DNA of 64,000 nucleotides, from assembly GCA_036675505.1 (NCBI GenBank), contig JAKFEW010000047.1:1-64000 (forward strand), given 5' to 3'. This document shows positions 41,122-48,636 of the stretch, in pieces. The position numbers were made by a program, and so were the translations under genes. The stretch comes from JAKFEW01 sp036675505. GTDB lineage: Bacteria; Cyanobacteriota; Sericytochromatia; S15B-MN24; JAQBPE01. Within the stretch, counting starts at the first letter, position 1. Each line of letters begins with the position of its first letter. The notes beneath the pieces were generated by a model. That model was given only the letters and a program-made list of their open reading frames with translations. It searched no databases and was not told where the DNA came from.

Positions 41122-41157
41122 CTCGACTCAAGTCACTTGAGTTGGGGCTTCTTGCTT
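41122..41157. terminator. Hairpin terminator attached to repeat D, bidirectional
   Basis: CTCGACTCAAG (41122-41132) pairs with CTTGAGTTGGG (41136-41146, two G-U pairs) around TCA, followed by GCTTCTTGCTTC on the plus strand. The stop codon of the leftward gene ending at 41128 lies inside it. Confidence 0.65.
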
Positions 41158-41679
41158 CGCGTCGTTTCGACGCTGCGCCCGTGCCCGGATCAGCGCGATG
41201 GCGGCCTGGCAGGTGTCTTCGAGCGTGTCCTGGATCGCGACCGCCGGGCATTCCTGCGCGAAGCGGTGGCGGATGTAGCGCGCTCCGGTGAAGCCTTCTT
41301 CGATCCCAACCGCGAGGGCCACGCCGTCTCGCCGGTGGTTCTCCTTCCACTCCGCGAGCTCGAAGCGCGTGGTCTGGGCGTAGGCGCGCTCGCAGCGGTG
41401 GAAGCGCTCGGCGGCGAGCCAGAACAGCACCACGCCGTCAGTCCCCGCCCGCCGCAGGTACGCCGTCTCCCAGTCGACTTGTTCCTCGTACATCGCCTGG
41501 TCGAAATCGCGATCGACGTCCACCGGCCGGCGCGGGTTGGCGATGTGGACGTCGGGCGCGTGGCGCAGGAGGTAGGCGATTGCCTCGTCTTGCCAGGCCG
41601 AGGTCCAGGTCGGACCGGCCAGGAAGACCAGCGGACCTTCGATGACAGGATGCGCCGGGGCTACGATGAGCTTGCCCAT
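41128..41679 (-). CDS. Nucleoside 2-deoxyribosyltransferase-like protein
   Basis: A 183-aa protein; ATG 41679 follows GGAGG. GPLVFLAGPTWTSAWQDEAI near the N-terminus, VDWETAYLRRAGTDGVVLFW and AQTTRFELAEWKENHRRDG match the Nuc_deoxyrib_tr_2 pattern (FLAGP, WE, FW, TRFEL). Such enzymes exchange bases on deoxynucleosides, or act on NAD-like substrates in defence and repair contexts. Upstream (about 41694-41712) AAAGTGTAAAGTGTACA holds a 9-bp-period repeat that could be an operator. Confidence 0.8.
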   Translation of the reverse strand: MGKLIVAPAHPVIEGPLVFLAGPTWTSAWQDEAIAYLLRHAPDVHIANPRRPVDVDRDFDQAMYEEQVDWETAYLRRAGTDGVVLFWLAAERFHRCERAYAQTTRFELAEWKENHRRDGVALAVGIEEGFTGARYIRHRFAQECPAVAIQDTLEDTCQAAIALIRARAQRRNDAKQEAPTQVT

Positions 41680-41846
41680 GGATCGGTCCTCCACAAAGTG
41701 TAAAGTGTACAATAAGCAGTGTAGGCGAGATGGGAACGGCTGGTCAAGCCTTCGGTGCTCGAATCATCAAGCTCCCAGGGCTCGGCTTCGCCGGCGGTCT
41801 GCCAGATCCCCGCGTTCCCAGTCAGGATTGCGCGGAGGGTCTCGAC

Positions 41847-42734
41847 TCAGCGCCGCAGCTGTTGGGCCGTAAAGGCCGAGTAGTCCTCGGATGGCGAAGC
41901 GACGTCCGAGGACGTGAGGCCCGCGGACGCCAAGACGCGGCCGAGCTGGCCCGCGAAGGCGTATTCCCGATCGGTGGTCAGCGGCGCGACCGGCGCGCCT
42001 TCGACCTCGAATAGCTCGGCCGGACGGCCCTGTGCGTCGCGCACCGCGTGCCGGCGCAGAATCAGCCGGGTACCGTCGTCCGCGGATGTCGTGGCCCAGG
42101 TCTGCGTCTGCTTCATCGATGACGGCAGATAGGGCTCGCGCGTCAACATGCCGCCGCTCAGGCGCCGCAGCACGTCGCCGTTCAGCTCGCGCCAGATCCG
42201 GTCTACAACGTCTCCCTGCCGGCGCAGCGGCTCCCCGCCGTTCTCGAGCAAGCCGAAGAAGGTCCGAGTCGCGCCGATCAGGCCCGCGGCGGGCTTCAGG
42301 TCGTCACGCCAGACCCAGCGCGTGTCCAGGTTGATCGGCACGCCGCCGTCCGGCACGATCAAGCGGAGACTGTAGTGACTGAGCTGCCAGGCGGCGGCGT
42401 CCCCGCTGAGCTGCAGCGTAAGCGTGGGGCGCTGCTTGTCGTCGAAGCTGTAGTTCCTGGAGAAGGACGCGACCCACCACTGCTCGAGCTCCACCTCGGC
42501 GCTCTCGGGCCGCGTGGTCCAGGTGAAGGCCCGCTGAAGGCGCGAGAAGCCCTCGGCGGTCAGCGTTGCGTGGTAGGCGACGGAGAGGTGGGCCTCGGGC
42601 GTCAGTCCGGCGGCACGCACACCGAGCGGGGCGCGCGCCGTCAAGGCCACGGTCGGCGAGCCCGGGCGGGCGGTGGCGCATCCGGCGAGGGTGACCAGCG
42701 CGAGGGTCGCGAGGAGCAAGGGACGACAAGACAT
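41847..42734 (-). CDS. Lipoprotein of unknown function
   Basis: A 295-aa protein with lipobox VTLAGC; ATG 42734 follows GAGAAGG. The mature part alternates strand-like segments (EVELEQWWVASFSRNYSFDD, SLRLIVPDGGVPINLDTRWV) with a helical region (DVVDRIWRELNGDVLRRLSG). No family recognised. It is the last gene before repeat E and thus at the right end of the tRNA-Glu array. Confidence 0.7.
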   Translation of the reverse strand: MSCRPLLLATLALVTLAGCATARPGSPTVALTARAPLGVRAAGLTPEAHLSVAYHATLTAEGFSRLQRAFTWTTRPESAEVELEQWWVASFSRNYSFDDKQRPTLTLQLSGDAAAWQLSHYSLRLIVPDGGVPINLDTRWVWRDDLKPAAGLIGATRTFFGLLENGGEPLRRQGDVVDRIWRELNGDVLRRLSGGMLTREPYLPSSMKQTQTWATTSADDGTRLILRRHAVRDAQGRPAELFEVEGAPVAPLTTDREYAFAGQLGRVLASAGLTSSDVASPSEDYSAFTAQQLRR

Positions 42735-42867
42735 GCCATGCCTTCTCGGGCGGTCGATCCTGGAACATACGTCCGCGGAAAAATCCTTAACTCGTGCTTG
42801 CTCGCGCTGCGATTCGGCGTAAGTCGTCGACTTCGGGCGAGGCCTGGTTTGCGACGAAGCGTGCCCC

Positions 42868-42898
42868 GAAGGTTCAATAACCGTCCAGTTGGGGGTAC
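42868..42898 (+). repeat. tRNA-Glu-3'-end-like repeat E
   Basis: GAAGGTTCAATAACCG followed by TCCAGTTGGGGGTAC. GGTTCAAT matches tRNA-Glu itself and GTTGGGGGTAC matches copies B and C, so it is intermediate between them. It lies 9 nt from the end of the histidine-kinase gene, and chromosomal genes resume here. No terminator follows. Confidence 0.65.
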
Positions 42899-42906
42899 TG
42901 GCAAGT

Positions 42907-44265
42907 TCAATCTCGCGCGATGGGCAAGGTGAACCAGAAGGTGGCGCCACGGCCTTCCTGGGAATCCACGCCGATTTGCCCACTATGCGCCTCGACGAGA
43001 TGCTTCGCGAGCACGAGCCCAATGCCTGCGCCGCCGACATCGCGCGTCGCGCTCATGTCGACCTGGGAGAACACCTGAAAGAGCTTCCCGAGCTCCTGCT
43101 CCGCGATGCCGACGCCCGTATCCCGGACGTGAAACCGCACCATGTCGCCCTCGAGCGTCGCCCCGACGGTGATGGTCCCCGTCTCGAAGCTGAACTTGAT
43201 GGCGTTGTCGACGAGGATCGCCAGCACCTGGGCGAGCCGCATCTCGTCGGCGAGCACCGGCGGCAGGTCCACAGGAACCTCGTTCTCGATGACGCGCCGC
43301 TGGGCCGCCTCCGCCACCTCGTCGAGCACCCGCTCCACGACCGGTACGACGACGACGGGCCGGGGGTCGACCGTGAACCGACCCGCCTGGACGCGCGAGA
43401 GGTCGAGCAGGTTCCCGACCAGGGCGAGCAGGCGCTCGCTGCTCGCGGCGGCCTTGGCGAGGAACTCCTGCTGCTTCGGCAGGAGCGGCCCCGCAATCTC
43501 GTCTTGGAGGATGCTGATGAACCCCATGATGCCGTTGAGGGGCGTCCGCAGCTCGTGGGAGAGGACGCCCAGGAACTCGGTCTTCATCCGGTCCGCCTGC
43601 TGGAGCTCGGCGAGCTGCCGGAGGATGTCCGCCTCCATCTTCTTGCGCTGCGAGATGTCCGAGAAGGTGATGGCGAGACCGTTCGCCACCCGGATCACGA
43701 GCACGCGGAACCAGCGGGCGCTGTCCTCCCGCTCGTAGCGGTACTCGCCTTCGAAGGGCTCGCCGGTCCTCAACACGTGCAGGTACTCGGACCAGAGCCC
43801 CGCGTCGTGGATGTCGGGGTGGAGCTCGAGCAGGCGCTTCCCGGCGAGGCTGTCGAGCGCGTACAGGCGCTGGGCCGCCGGGTTCGTGAGCACGCACTCG
43901 AAGTCGACGACCTCGCCATCCGGGCCGGGGACCGAGCGGTAAACAAGCACGCCGTCGACCGAGGACTCCAGGACCCAGGCCAGGAGCATCTCCTTCTCAT
44001 GCAACTCCAGCGTCTGTTGGTAGATGTCGAGCTGGAGGCGATCCACCCGGTCATCCGAGGCGTCCCGCTCGCCCTTCAGCCTCGCGATCGAGACGCGCTG
44101 GCCCGCCAGGGAGCCCGCCTGGCGCTCGATCGTCGCCTCCGCCGCGCCAAGGTCCGCGGCGCCCTGCTCCGCGGCCGCGATCAGACCATCACGCTCCCCT
44201 TCGAGGGAGTGGAGCGCGGCCTCGGTCGAAGGATCGGGGTTCCCGTCGGGCTCGAGGGTGGTCAT
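42907..44265 (-). CDS. Cytoplasmic PAS sensor histidine kinase
   Basis: A 452-aa protein without membrane helices: an N-terminal coiled coil (to about residue 95), a PAS domain (SSVDGVLVYRSVPGPDGEVV...FSDISQRKKMEADI), HisKA with FLGVLSHELRTPLNGIMGF, and HATPase with N box LVDNAIKFSF, G1 DTGVGIA and G2 GGAGIGLVLAKHLVEAHSG. There is no receiver or regulator gene next to it. ATG 44265 overlaps the GNAT stop (ATGA); TACGAT also lies 6 nt before it, so it may have its own leaderless start. Confidence 0.93.
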   Translation of the reverse strand: MTTLEPDGNPDPSTEAALHSLEGERDGLIAAAEQGAADLGAAEATIERQAGSLAGQRVSIARLKGERDASDDRVDRLQLDIYQQTLELHEKEMLLAWVLESSVDGVLVYRSVPGPDGEVVDFECVLTNPAAQRLYALDSLAGKRLLELHPDIHDAGLWSEYLHVLRTGEPFEGEYRYEREDSARWFRVLVIRVANGLAITFSDISQRKKMEADILRQLAELQQADRMKTEFLGVLSHELRTPLNGIMGFISILQDEIAGPLLPKQQEFLAKAAASSERLLALVGNLLDLSRVQAGRFTVDPRPVVVVPVVERVLDEVAEAAQRRVIENEVPVDLPPVLADEMRLAQVLAILVDNAIKFSFETGTITVGATLEGDMVRFHVRDTGVGIAEQELGKLFQVFSQVDMSATRDVGGAGIGLVLAKHLVEAHSGQIGVDSQEGRGATFWFTLPIARD

Positions 44266-44672
44266 GCGGGCATCGTAGCATGAGGCCAACCCCGCCCAAA
44301 CCCTCTGTTCGCCGCTGGGCCTGGAGCCGGCCGGTTGTGCCCACGCCCGTGGCGGAGCGGTCGCGGCCGGGCGGCCGACTCGCCTTCCAGGGCGGGCAGC
44401 GGGAAGAACCCGTAGCGGTCATACCAGGCCACCGCCGGAGGCTTGGCGTCGACGACGATGCCCACGCATCCCACTGCGTCGGCCTGCGTCAACGCGAGAT
44501 GGATCACCGCATGCAGCAACGTACTACCGATCCCTCGCCCTTGGGCGGCCTTGCCGATATGGTGGCGAAACTGGTTCTGGCCGGCGTATTTGAGGAAGAA
44601 GCGGTCGAGATCGGCATCGCCGCTCGTGAAGGCGGTGCGGTGGTCCTGTTCTCGGAGTGCCCTAACTTCCAT
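44262..44672 (-). pseudogene. GNAT acetyltransferase-type toxin with apparent internal deletion
   Basis: It begins like TacT/AtaT-type GNAT toxins (FTSGDADLDRFFLKYAGQNQ, FRHHIG), but jumps directly to the acetyl-CoA loop (QGRGIGSTLLHAVIHLALTQ) and VGIVVDAKPPAVAWYDRYGF. About 50 residues (the middle strands) seem to be missing at HHIG/KAAQGRG. The C-terminus after EGESAARP reads as shifted sequence (Arg/Gly/Pro-rich) to 136 aa; family members are about 160-180 aa. Probably inactive. Confidence 0.65.
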
Positions 44673-44778
44673 GCCGCTTCATCAAGGCTCGCAACGCCGG
44701 CGTCGGCTGCGGCGCTTCCATCTGCTGCAACATCGCTTCCGCCGCCTCCGAAACACGGGCGTTGATTTGCACAGCCAT
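44662..44778 (-). CDS. 38-aa antitoxin-like leader of the GNAT gene
   Basis: ATG 44778 follows GAGGTGATTG. VQINARVSEAAEAMLQQMEA looks like the start of a small DNA-binding or RHH antitoxin. The stop overlaps the GNAT start region (GNAT ATG at 44672). Antitoxins of this kind are normally about 80-100 aa, so this may be truncated as well. Confidence 0.5.
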   Translation of the reverse strand: MAVQINARVSEAAEAMLQQMEAPQPTPALRALMKRHGS

Positions 44779-44885
44779 CGCCAATCACCTCACCAGGAGG
44801 GCGAGCACGCCTCATAGCCCTGGCGATGATGATGGGTGTTCATGGTAACGTGGGGCCGTCGCCCCCGCATCCAGGAGCCTTCAGC

Positions 44886-45380
44886 ATGTCACCCGACGAC
44901 ACCCTCACCACGCCCGTCCAGTCCTCCCTCGCCCGCCTGATCGGGGAGTGGGTCGGCACGACAAGCACCCGCTTCATGCCCACGGACGCGTTCGAAACCT
45001 GCGAGGTGAAGGCGAGCATGCGCTGGGTGGCGAACGGCACGTTCGTCCTCCACGAGTACGACGGGCGCTTCAACGGTGAGGAAGCTCAAGGCGCGGCCTT
45101 CTACGGCATCGACCCCGAGAGCGGGGAAGGCTCGGCGGCCTGGGTCGACAGCTTCCACTCGAGCGCCGCCCCGATGCTCTCGAAGGGCCAGGCCGCGCCC
45201 GGCGAGATCCTGAACGTGACGACGACCTACGGGGACCCGGCCGAGCCGTGGGGCTGGCAGACCGTCATCACCGAGCAGGGGCCGGACGCGATCATGATCG
45301 AGGCCTACAACATCCCGTTCGGCCGCGAGCGCTACGTCGCGATCGAAACCAAGCTCCGGCGCGCGTCCGCGCGGGCCTGA
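44886..45380 (+). CDS. DUF1579-type protein
   Basis: A 164-aa protein; ATG 44886 follows CAGGAG. LIGEWVGTTSTRFMPTD, MRWVANGTFVLHEYDGRFNG and FYGIDPESGEGSAAWVDSFH, with EAYNIPFGRERYVAIETKLR at the end, fit the lipocalin-like DUF1579 family, members of which have been linked to small-molecule binding. No signal peptide. Confidence 0.8.
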   Translation: MSPDDTLTTPVQSSLARLIGEWVGTTSTRFMPTDAFETCEVKASMRWVANGTFVLHEYDGRFNGEEAQGAAFYGIDPESGEGSAAWVDSFHSSAAPMLSKGQAAPGEILNVTTTYGDPAEPWGWQTVITEQGPDAIMIEAYNIPFGRERYVAIETKLRRASARA

Positions 45381-45448
45381 AGCCGTCGCCGCCGGGACCG
45401 CCGCCGCCGGCCTGTGATCCGCTCCACCGCGCCGTGAGGAGGACCGCC

Positions 45449-47116
45449 GTGTCGCGTCCGATCGCCCCTGGAATCGCTCTGGTGCTCGCGCTCTCGGGCC
45501 CGCTCGGCGGCTGCGCCGGCGGCGGCCAGCCGCCCGCGCCGGCGCCGCGAGCCAGCGGGAAGCCGGCGATCGCGAGGCCCGGGGCCTCCCTGGTCGAGCT
45601 GGAAGGGCGCGTGCTCGCCACGGCCACGCTGATTTCGGACAAGGGCGGCGCCATCCTGTCGAACAACGGCGCGGGCATCGTCTCCAACAACGGCGGCGCG
45701 CTCACGGCCAAGGTGAAGCTGGCGCTGGCGCAGGCCGCGGAGCCGTGGCAGCTGGTCGAGAAGGCCGAGGTCGAGCTGGTGGACGCGGCCGACCGGCCCG
45801 CGCCGGGCGTCGCGCCCGTGCGCACGGACGGCACCGGACGCTACCGCCTCCAGGCCCCGCCCGGCACCTGGTTGGTGCGCGTGAAGGCCAACGGCGTGCG
45901 GCTCAGCGCCTTCGTCCGCATCGGCGCGGCGGCCACGAAGGCGGACGTCTCGCCGGCCACGACCGTGGTCGCCGAGTACGTCCGCGAGCAAGCGAAGGCC
46001 AGCCAGGCCGCGTTGGAATCGGTCGCCGAGGCCTCGGTCGCGGCGCTGGTCGCGCGCGTGGAGCCCGTGCTGCGGTCCGGCGCGGTGGCGCTGGAGCTGG
46101 CGTCCCCGGCGGCGGCGGTGAAGGTGCTGGAGCGTGCCGCGGCGGCCGAGCCGCTGGTGAAGACCCAGGCCGCGGCGGTCGCGGCCGAGCTGGGCGTCGC
46201 CTTGGCCGGCGCCGGCGCGCGGCCCTCGACGGCGCCGACCAGCGTGCCCGGGGAACCCTCGCCCAAGCCGGCCTCGACCCCCACGCCGGGCGCGACCCCC
46301 ACCCCCGACCCGCTGCTCGGCACCATCATCGCCGGGCAGGCCCAGCTGGATCCGAAGCCGGCGTCAGCGGCGGACGCGGCCGACGCCGTCGGCGTGGACC
46401 TCGGCGTGCCGGACAGCCTGGCCGTCGCCGCCGACGGCACCGTGTTCTTCACCAGCCCGGCCGGCACGCTGCGGGCCATCACCCCCGCCGGGGCCTACGT
46501 CGCGGCGCCGCTGGCCGCGCCGATCGGCTCCCGGCTCGCCACCTTGAACGGCGACGCGCTGTTCGTCGACGCCGCCCGCACGGGCATCGTCGCCGTCGCA
46601 TCCGGCGCCGGCCCGTTGCAGGTCCGCCGGCTCGTGGCGGTGAAGGGGGCGCCGCTGCCCGCCGGGGCGCCGCTCGCGGCGGCGGGGGACGGCACCTTCC
46701 TCGTCGGGCACACGCGCATCGGCGTCGACGGCGTCCAGGCGGATCTCCTGGCCACCTCCGCGAGCCTGGCGGGCAAGGCGGAGCCCCAGGCGGGCACGTT
46801 GCCGTCGGCCCTGGCGTACGGCGTGGGCGGCCGGCTCTTCGCCGGGTACGGCGCGAAGGACGCCAGCGGGAACGTCTACGAGGTGCTGTCCGGCGGGCAG
46901 ATCCTCGCCACCTACGGGTCCTCGACGACGTGGACCCTCGCCACGGACCGGGCGGGGCGGCTGGTCATGTCGCAGGGGGGCCGGGTCTCGCGCCGCGACG
47001 GGCCGGGGGCGAGCGTCGAGCTCGCGCGGGGGCTGGCTTGCGGGGCGATCGCCTTCGCGCCCGACGGTACGCTCTACTACGTCGACGTCGGCGCCATCCG
47101 GCGGCTCAAGCCGTAG
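45449..47116 (+). CDS. Octapeptide-repeat lipoprotein with beta-propeller-like C-terminus (555 aa)
   Basis: GTG 45449 follows GAGGAGG. The signal ends in lipobox GPLGGC. Three 8-residue repeats (SDKGGAIL, SNNGAGIV, SNNGGALT) are followed by a regulatory-type beta domain (EVELVDAADRPAPGVAPVRT), the helical segment TTVVAEYVREQAKASQAALE, a Pro/Thr linker, and a C-terminal half with propeller-type strands (VAADGTVFFTSPAGTLRAIT; FAPDGTLYYVDVGAIRRLKP). It is the second full-length relative of the 16276-19020 protein. Confidence 0.85.
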   Translation: MSRPIAPGIALVLALSGPLGGCAGGGQPPAPAPRASGKPAIARPGASLVELEGRVLATATLISDKGGAILSNNGAGIVSNNGGALTAKVKLALAQAAEPWQLVEKAEVELVDAADRPAPGVAPVRTDGTGRYRLQAPPGTWLVRVKANGVRLSAFVRIGAAATKADVSPATTVVAEYVREQAKASQAALESVAEASVAALVARVEPVLRSGAVALELASPAAAVKVLERAAAAEPLVKTQAAAVAAELGVALAGAGARPSTAPTSVPGEPSPKPASTPTPGATPTPDPLLGTIIAGQAQLDPKPASAADAADAVGVDLGVPDSLAVAADGTVFFTSPAGTLRAITPAGAYVAAPLAAPIGSRLATLNGDALFVDAARTGIVAVASGAGPLQVRRLVAVKGAPLPAGAPLAAAGDGTFLVGHTRIGVDGVQADLLATSASLAGKAEPQAGTLPSALAYGVGGRLFAGYGAKDASGNVYEVLSGGQILATYGSSTTWTLATDRAGRLVMSQGGRVSRRDGPGASVELARGLACGAIAFAPDGTLYYVDVGAIRRLKP

Positions 47117-47270
47117 CCGGCAGGGCGTAACGAGCCGAGTTGGTCCGCATGTTCAAGATGCCCGTCTCGTGGCGATGTTCCGGCACGTTCTGGCCGATCG
47201 ACCAGGGGCCGTACTCGTCCGCGTAGGCCAGGTGCGAGAACAACGTGTAGCCAAGGTCGGTAGAGCCCGC
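47106..47270 (-). pseudogene. C-terminal remnant of an unidentified gene
   Basis: On the minus strand STDLGYTLFSHLAYADEYGP, then WSIGQNVPEHRHETGILNMR and a stop near 47106 read like a natural protein end. Upstream of it the frame degenerates and crosses three tandem CCGGTCCG units (about 47325-47350). No start is present. It overlaps the end of the propeller lipoprotein gene. Confidence 0.35.
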
Positions 47271-47475
47271 ACGAGCAACGCGAACCCCGAGAGGGCAGCC
47301 GCCAACGCGCCTCGCGTGATCCGGTCCGCCGGTCCGCCGGTCCGCCAACTCGATCAGATCGGACCATTTTTCCGGAGCGTGTGTCAATAATGGCTGGAGA
47401 TCCAGTCGTGGAGCCGATTTTATTGAATCCGGCATTCGCGTTATAGTGGCGCCCTTCGACAAAGGGGGTGACCAG
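47117..47475. other. Degenerate interval
   Basis: 359 bp without an intact gene: a C-terminal remnant (47106-47270 minus), a short tandem repeat around 47325-47350, and the leader of the ATP-grasp gene with GGGGGTGA as its ribosome-binding site. Confidence 0.45.
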
Positions 47476-48429
47476 ATGAACGCCTACGTGCTCGGTTTTC
47501 GGGAAATCGACAAGACGAGCGCCACAGTGGTTGGGGGTAAAGGCGCCAACCTGGCCGAGATTTCCAGGCTTGAAGGGATATGCGTGCCAGATGGCTTTTG
47601 TGTTTCGGTGGAGGCCTTCAAACGGGTCTTCGGGGCATCCTCGGCGGTAGTTGGGCTGCTCGACCGGTTGTCGCGCTTGACCATGACAGACCGGAATGAA
47701 CTCAGGGAGCTTTGCGGCGAGATCCGCCGGGTCATCGAGGGGATCGCCATTCCTGGCGAAATCGAGGCCGCGATCACCCGCCATCTCGCCAGGCTTGGTG
47801 CGGAGAATGCCTATGCCGTCCGCTCCAGCGCAACCGCAGAGGATTCGCCGACGGCCTCTTTTGCGGGCCAGCAGGATACCTACCTGAACGTGATCGGCAA
47901 GGAAGCCGTCCTTGCGCATATCAGCAAGTGCTGGGCTTCGCTGTTCACGGAACGCGCGGTCGTCTACCGCCTTCAAAACGGCTTCGACCACCGCGACGTT
48001 CACCTGGCCGTGGTCGTCCAGCGGATGATCTCGGCGCAGGCGGCCGGCGTCTTGTTCACGGCCGATCCCCTCACGTCCGACAGGAAGGTGGCGTCCATCG
48101 ATGCCGGCTTCGGGCTCGGTGAAGACATGGTCGCCGGCCTGGTGAATGTGGACGCCTACAAGGTGCGTGACGGCGAGGTCATCGCCAAGAAGGTCGCCAC
48201 CGACACGCCCGCGCTGACGGATGGGCAGATCCGCCGGCTCGAGCACATCGGCCGGAAGCTCGAGGCGCACTTCGGCTGCCCCCAGGACATCGAGTGGTGC
48301 CTGGCCGACGACACGCTCCACCTCGTCCAGAGCCGGCCCATCACCACCTTGTTTCCCATCCCCGAGGCCAGCGATGGGCAACGCATTCGCGTGGATGGTA
48401 CCGAAGGGTATGTCGAAATCCTTGCCTGA
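47476..48429 (+). CDS. Rifampin phosphotransferase / PEP-synthase-like ATP-grasp domain, internally deleted
   Basis: A 317-aa protein; ATG 47476 follows GGGGGTGA. It covers the ATP-binding domain of the RPH/PpsA family (ATVVGGKGANLAEISRLEGI, ENAYAVRSSATAEDSPTASF, AGQQDTYLNVIG, DIEWCLADDTLHLVQSRPIT). Full proteins are about 860 aa, with a rifamycin-binding domain and a phospho-His swivel domain. Here LFPIPEASD runs straight into GQRIRVDGTEGYVEIL, which looks like the end of the swivel domain. Without the His it cannot phosphorylate. Codon use is less GC-rich than neighbouring genes, suggesting transfer. Confidence 0.75.
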   Translation: MNAYVLGFREIDKTSATVVGGKGANLAEISRLEGICVPDGFCVSVEAFKRVFGASSAVVGLLDRLSRLTMTDRNELRELCGEIRRVIEGIAIPGEIEAAITRHLARLGAENAYAVRSSATAEDSPTASFAGQQDTYLNVIGKEAVLAHISKCWASLFTERAVVYRLQNGFDHRDVHLAVVVQRMISAQAAGVLFTADPLTSDRKVASIDAGFGLGEDMVAGLVNVDAYKVRDGEVIAKKVATDTPALTDGQIRRLEHIGRKLEAHFGCPQDIEWCLADDTLHLVQSRPITTLFPIPEASDGQRIRVDGTEGYVEILA

Positions 48430-48636
48430 ATGGAATGTGGCCGCCTCACCAGGGCACGATCTACGAGTTCACGACCGACGGCGCGCGTGCAGCTGGACGA
48501 CGCGTCTTTCGCCGGCAACCTGCGGTGTCGCTGCTGTAGTTCAGCCCGACTGGTAAGGACGGGCTTGACGCTCGACTGCGGCGACCGCCAGGCGGCGCAG
48601 AGCGAAGTCTCGAAGCTCTGCTGAGGGTAGTTCCGC

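Noticed and set aside
35901..42898. Integron attC sites
   Set aside because: The repeats contain CTAAC and GTTGGG but do not fit RYYYAAC and GTTRRRY at both ends, the genes between are in mixed orientation, and no integron integrase is present. The match to the tRNA-Glu end is better.
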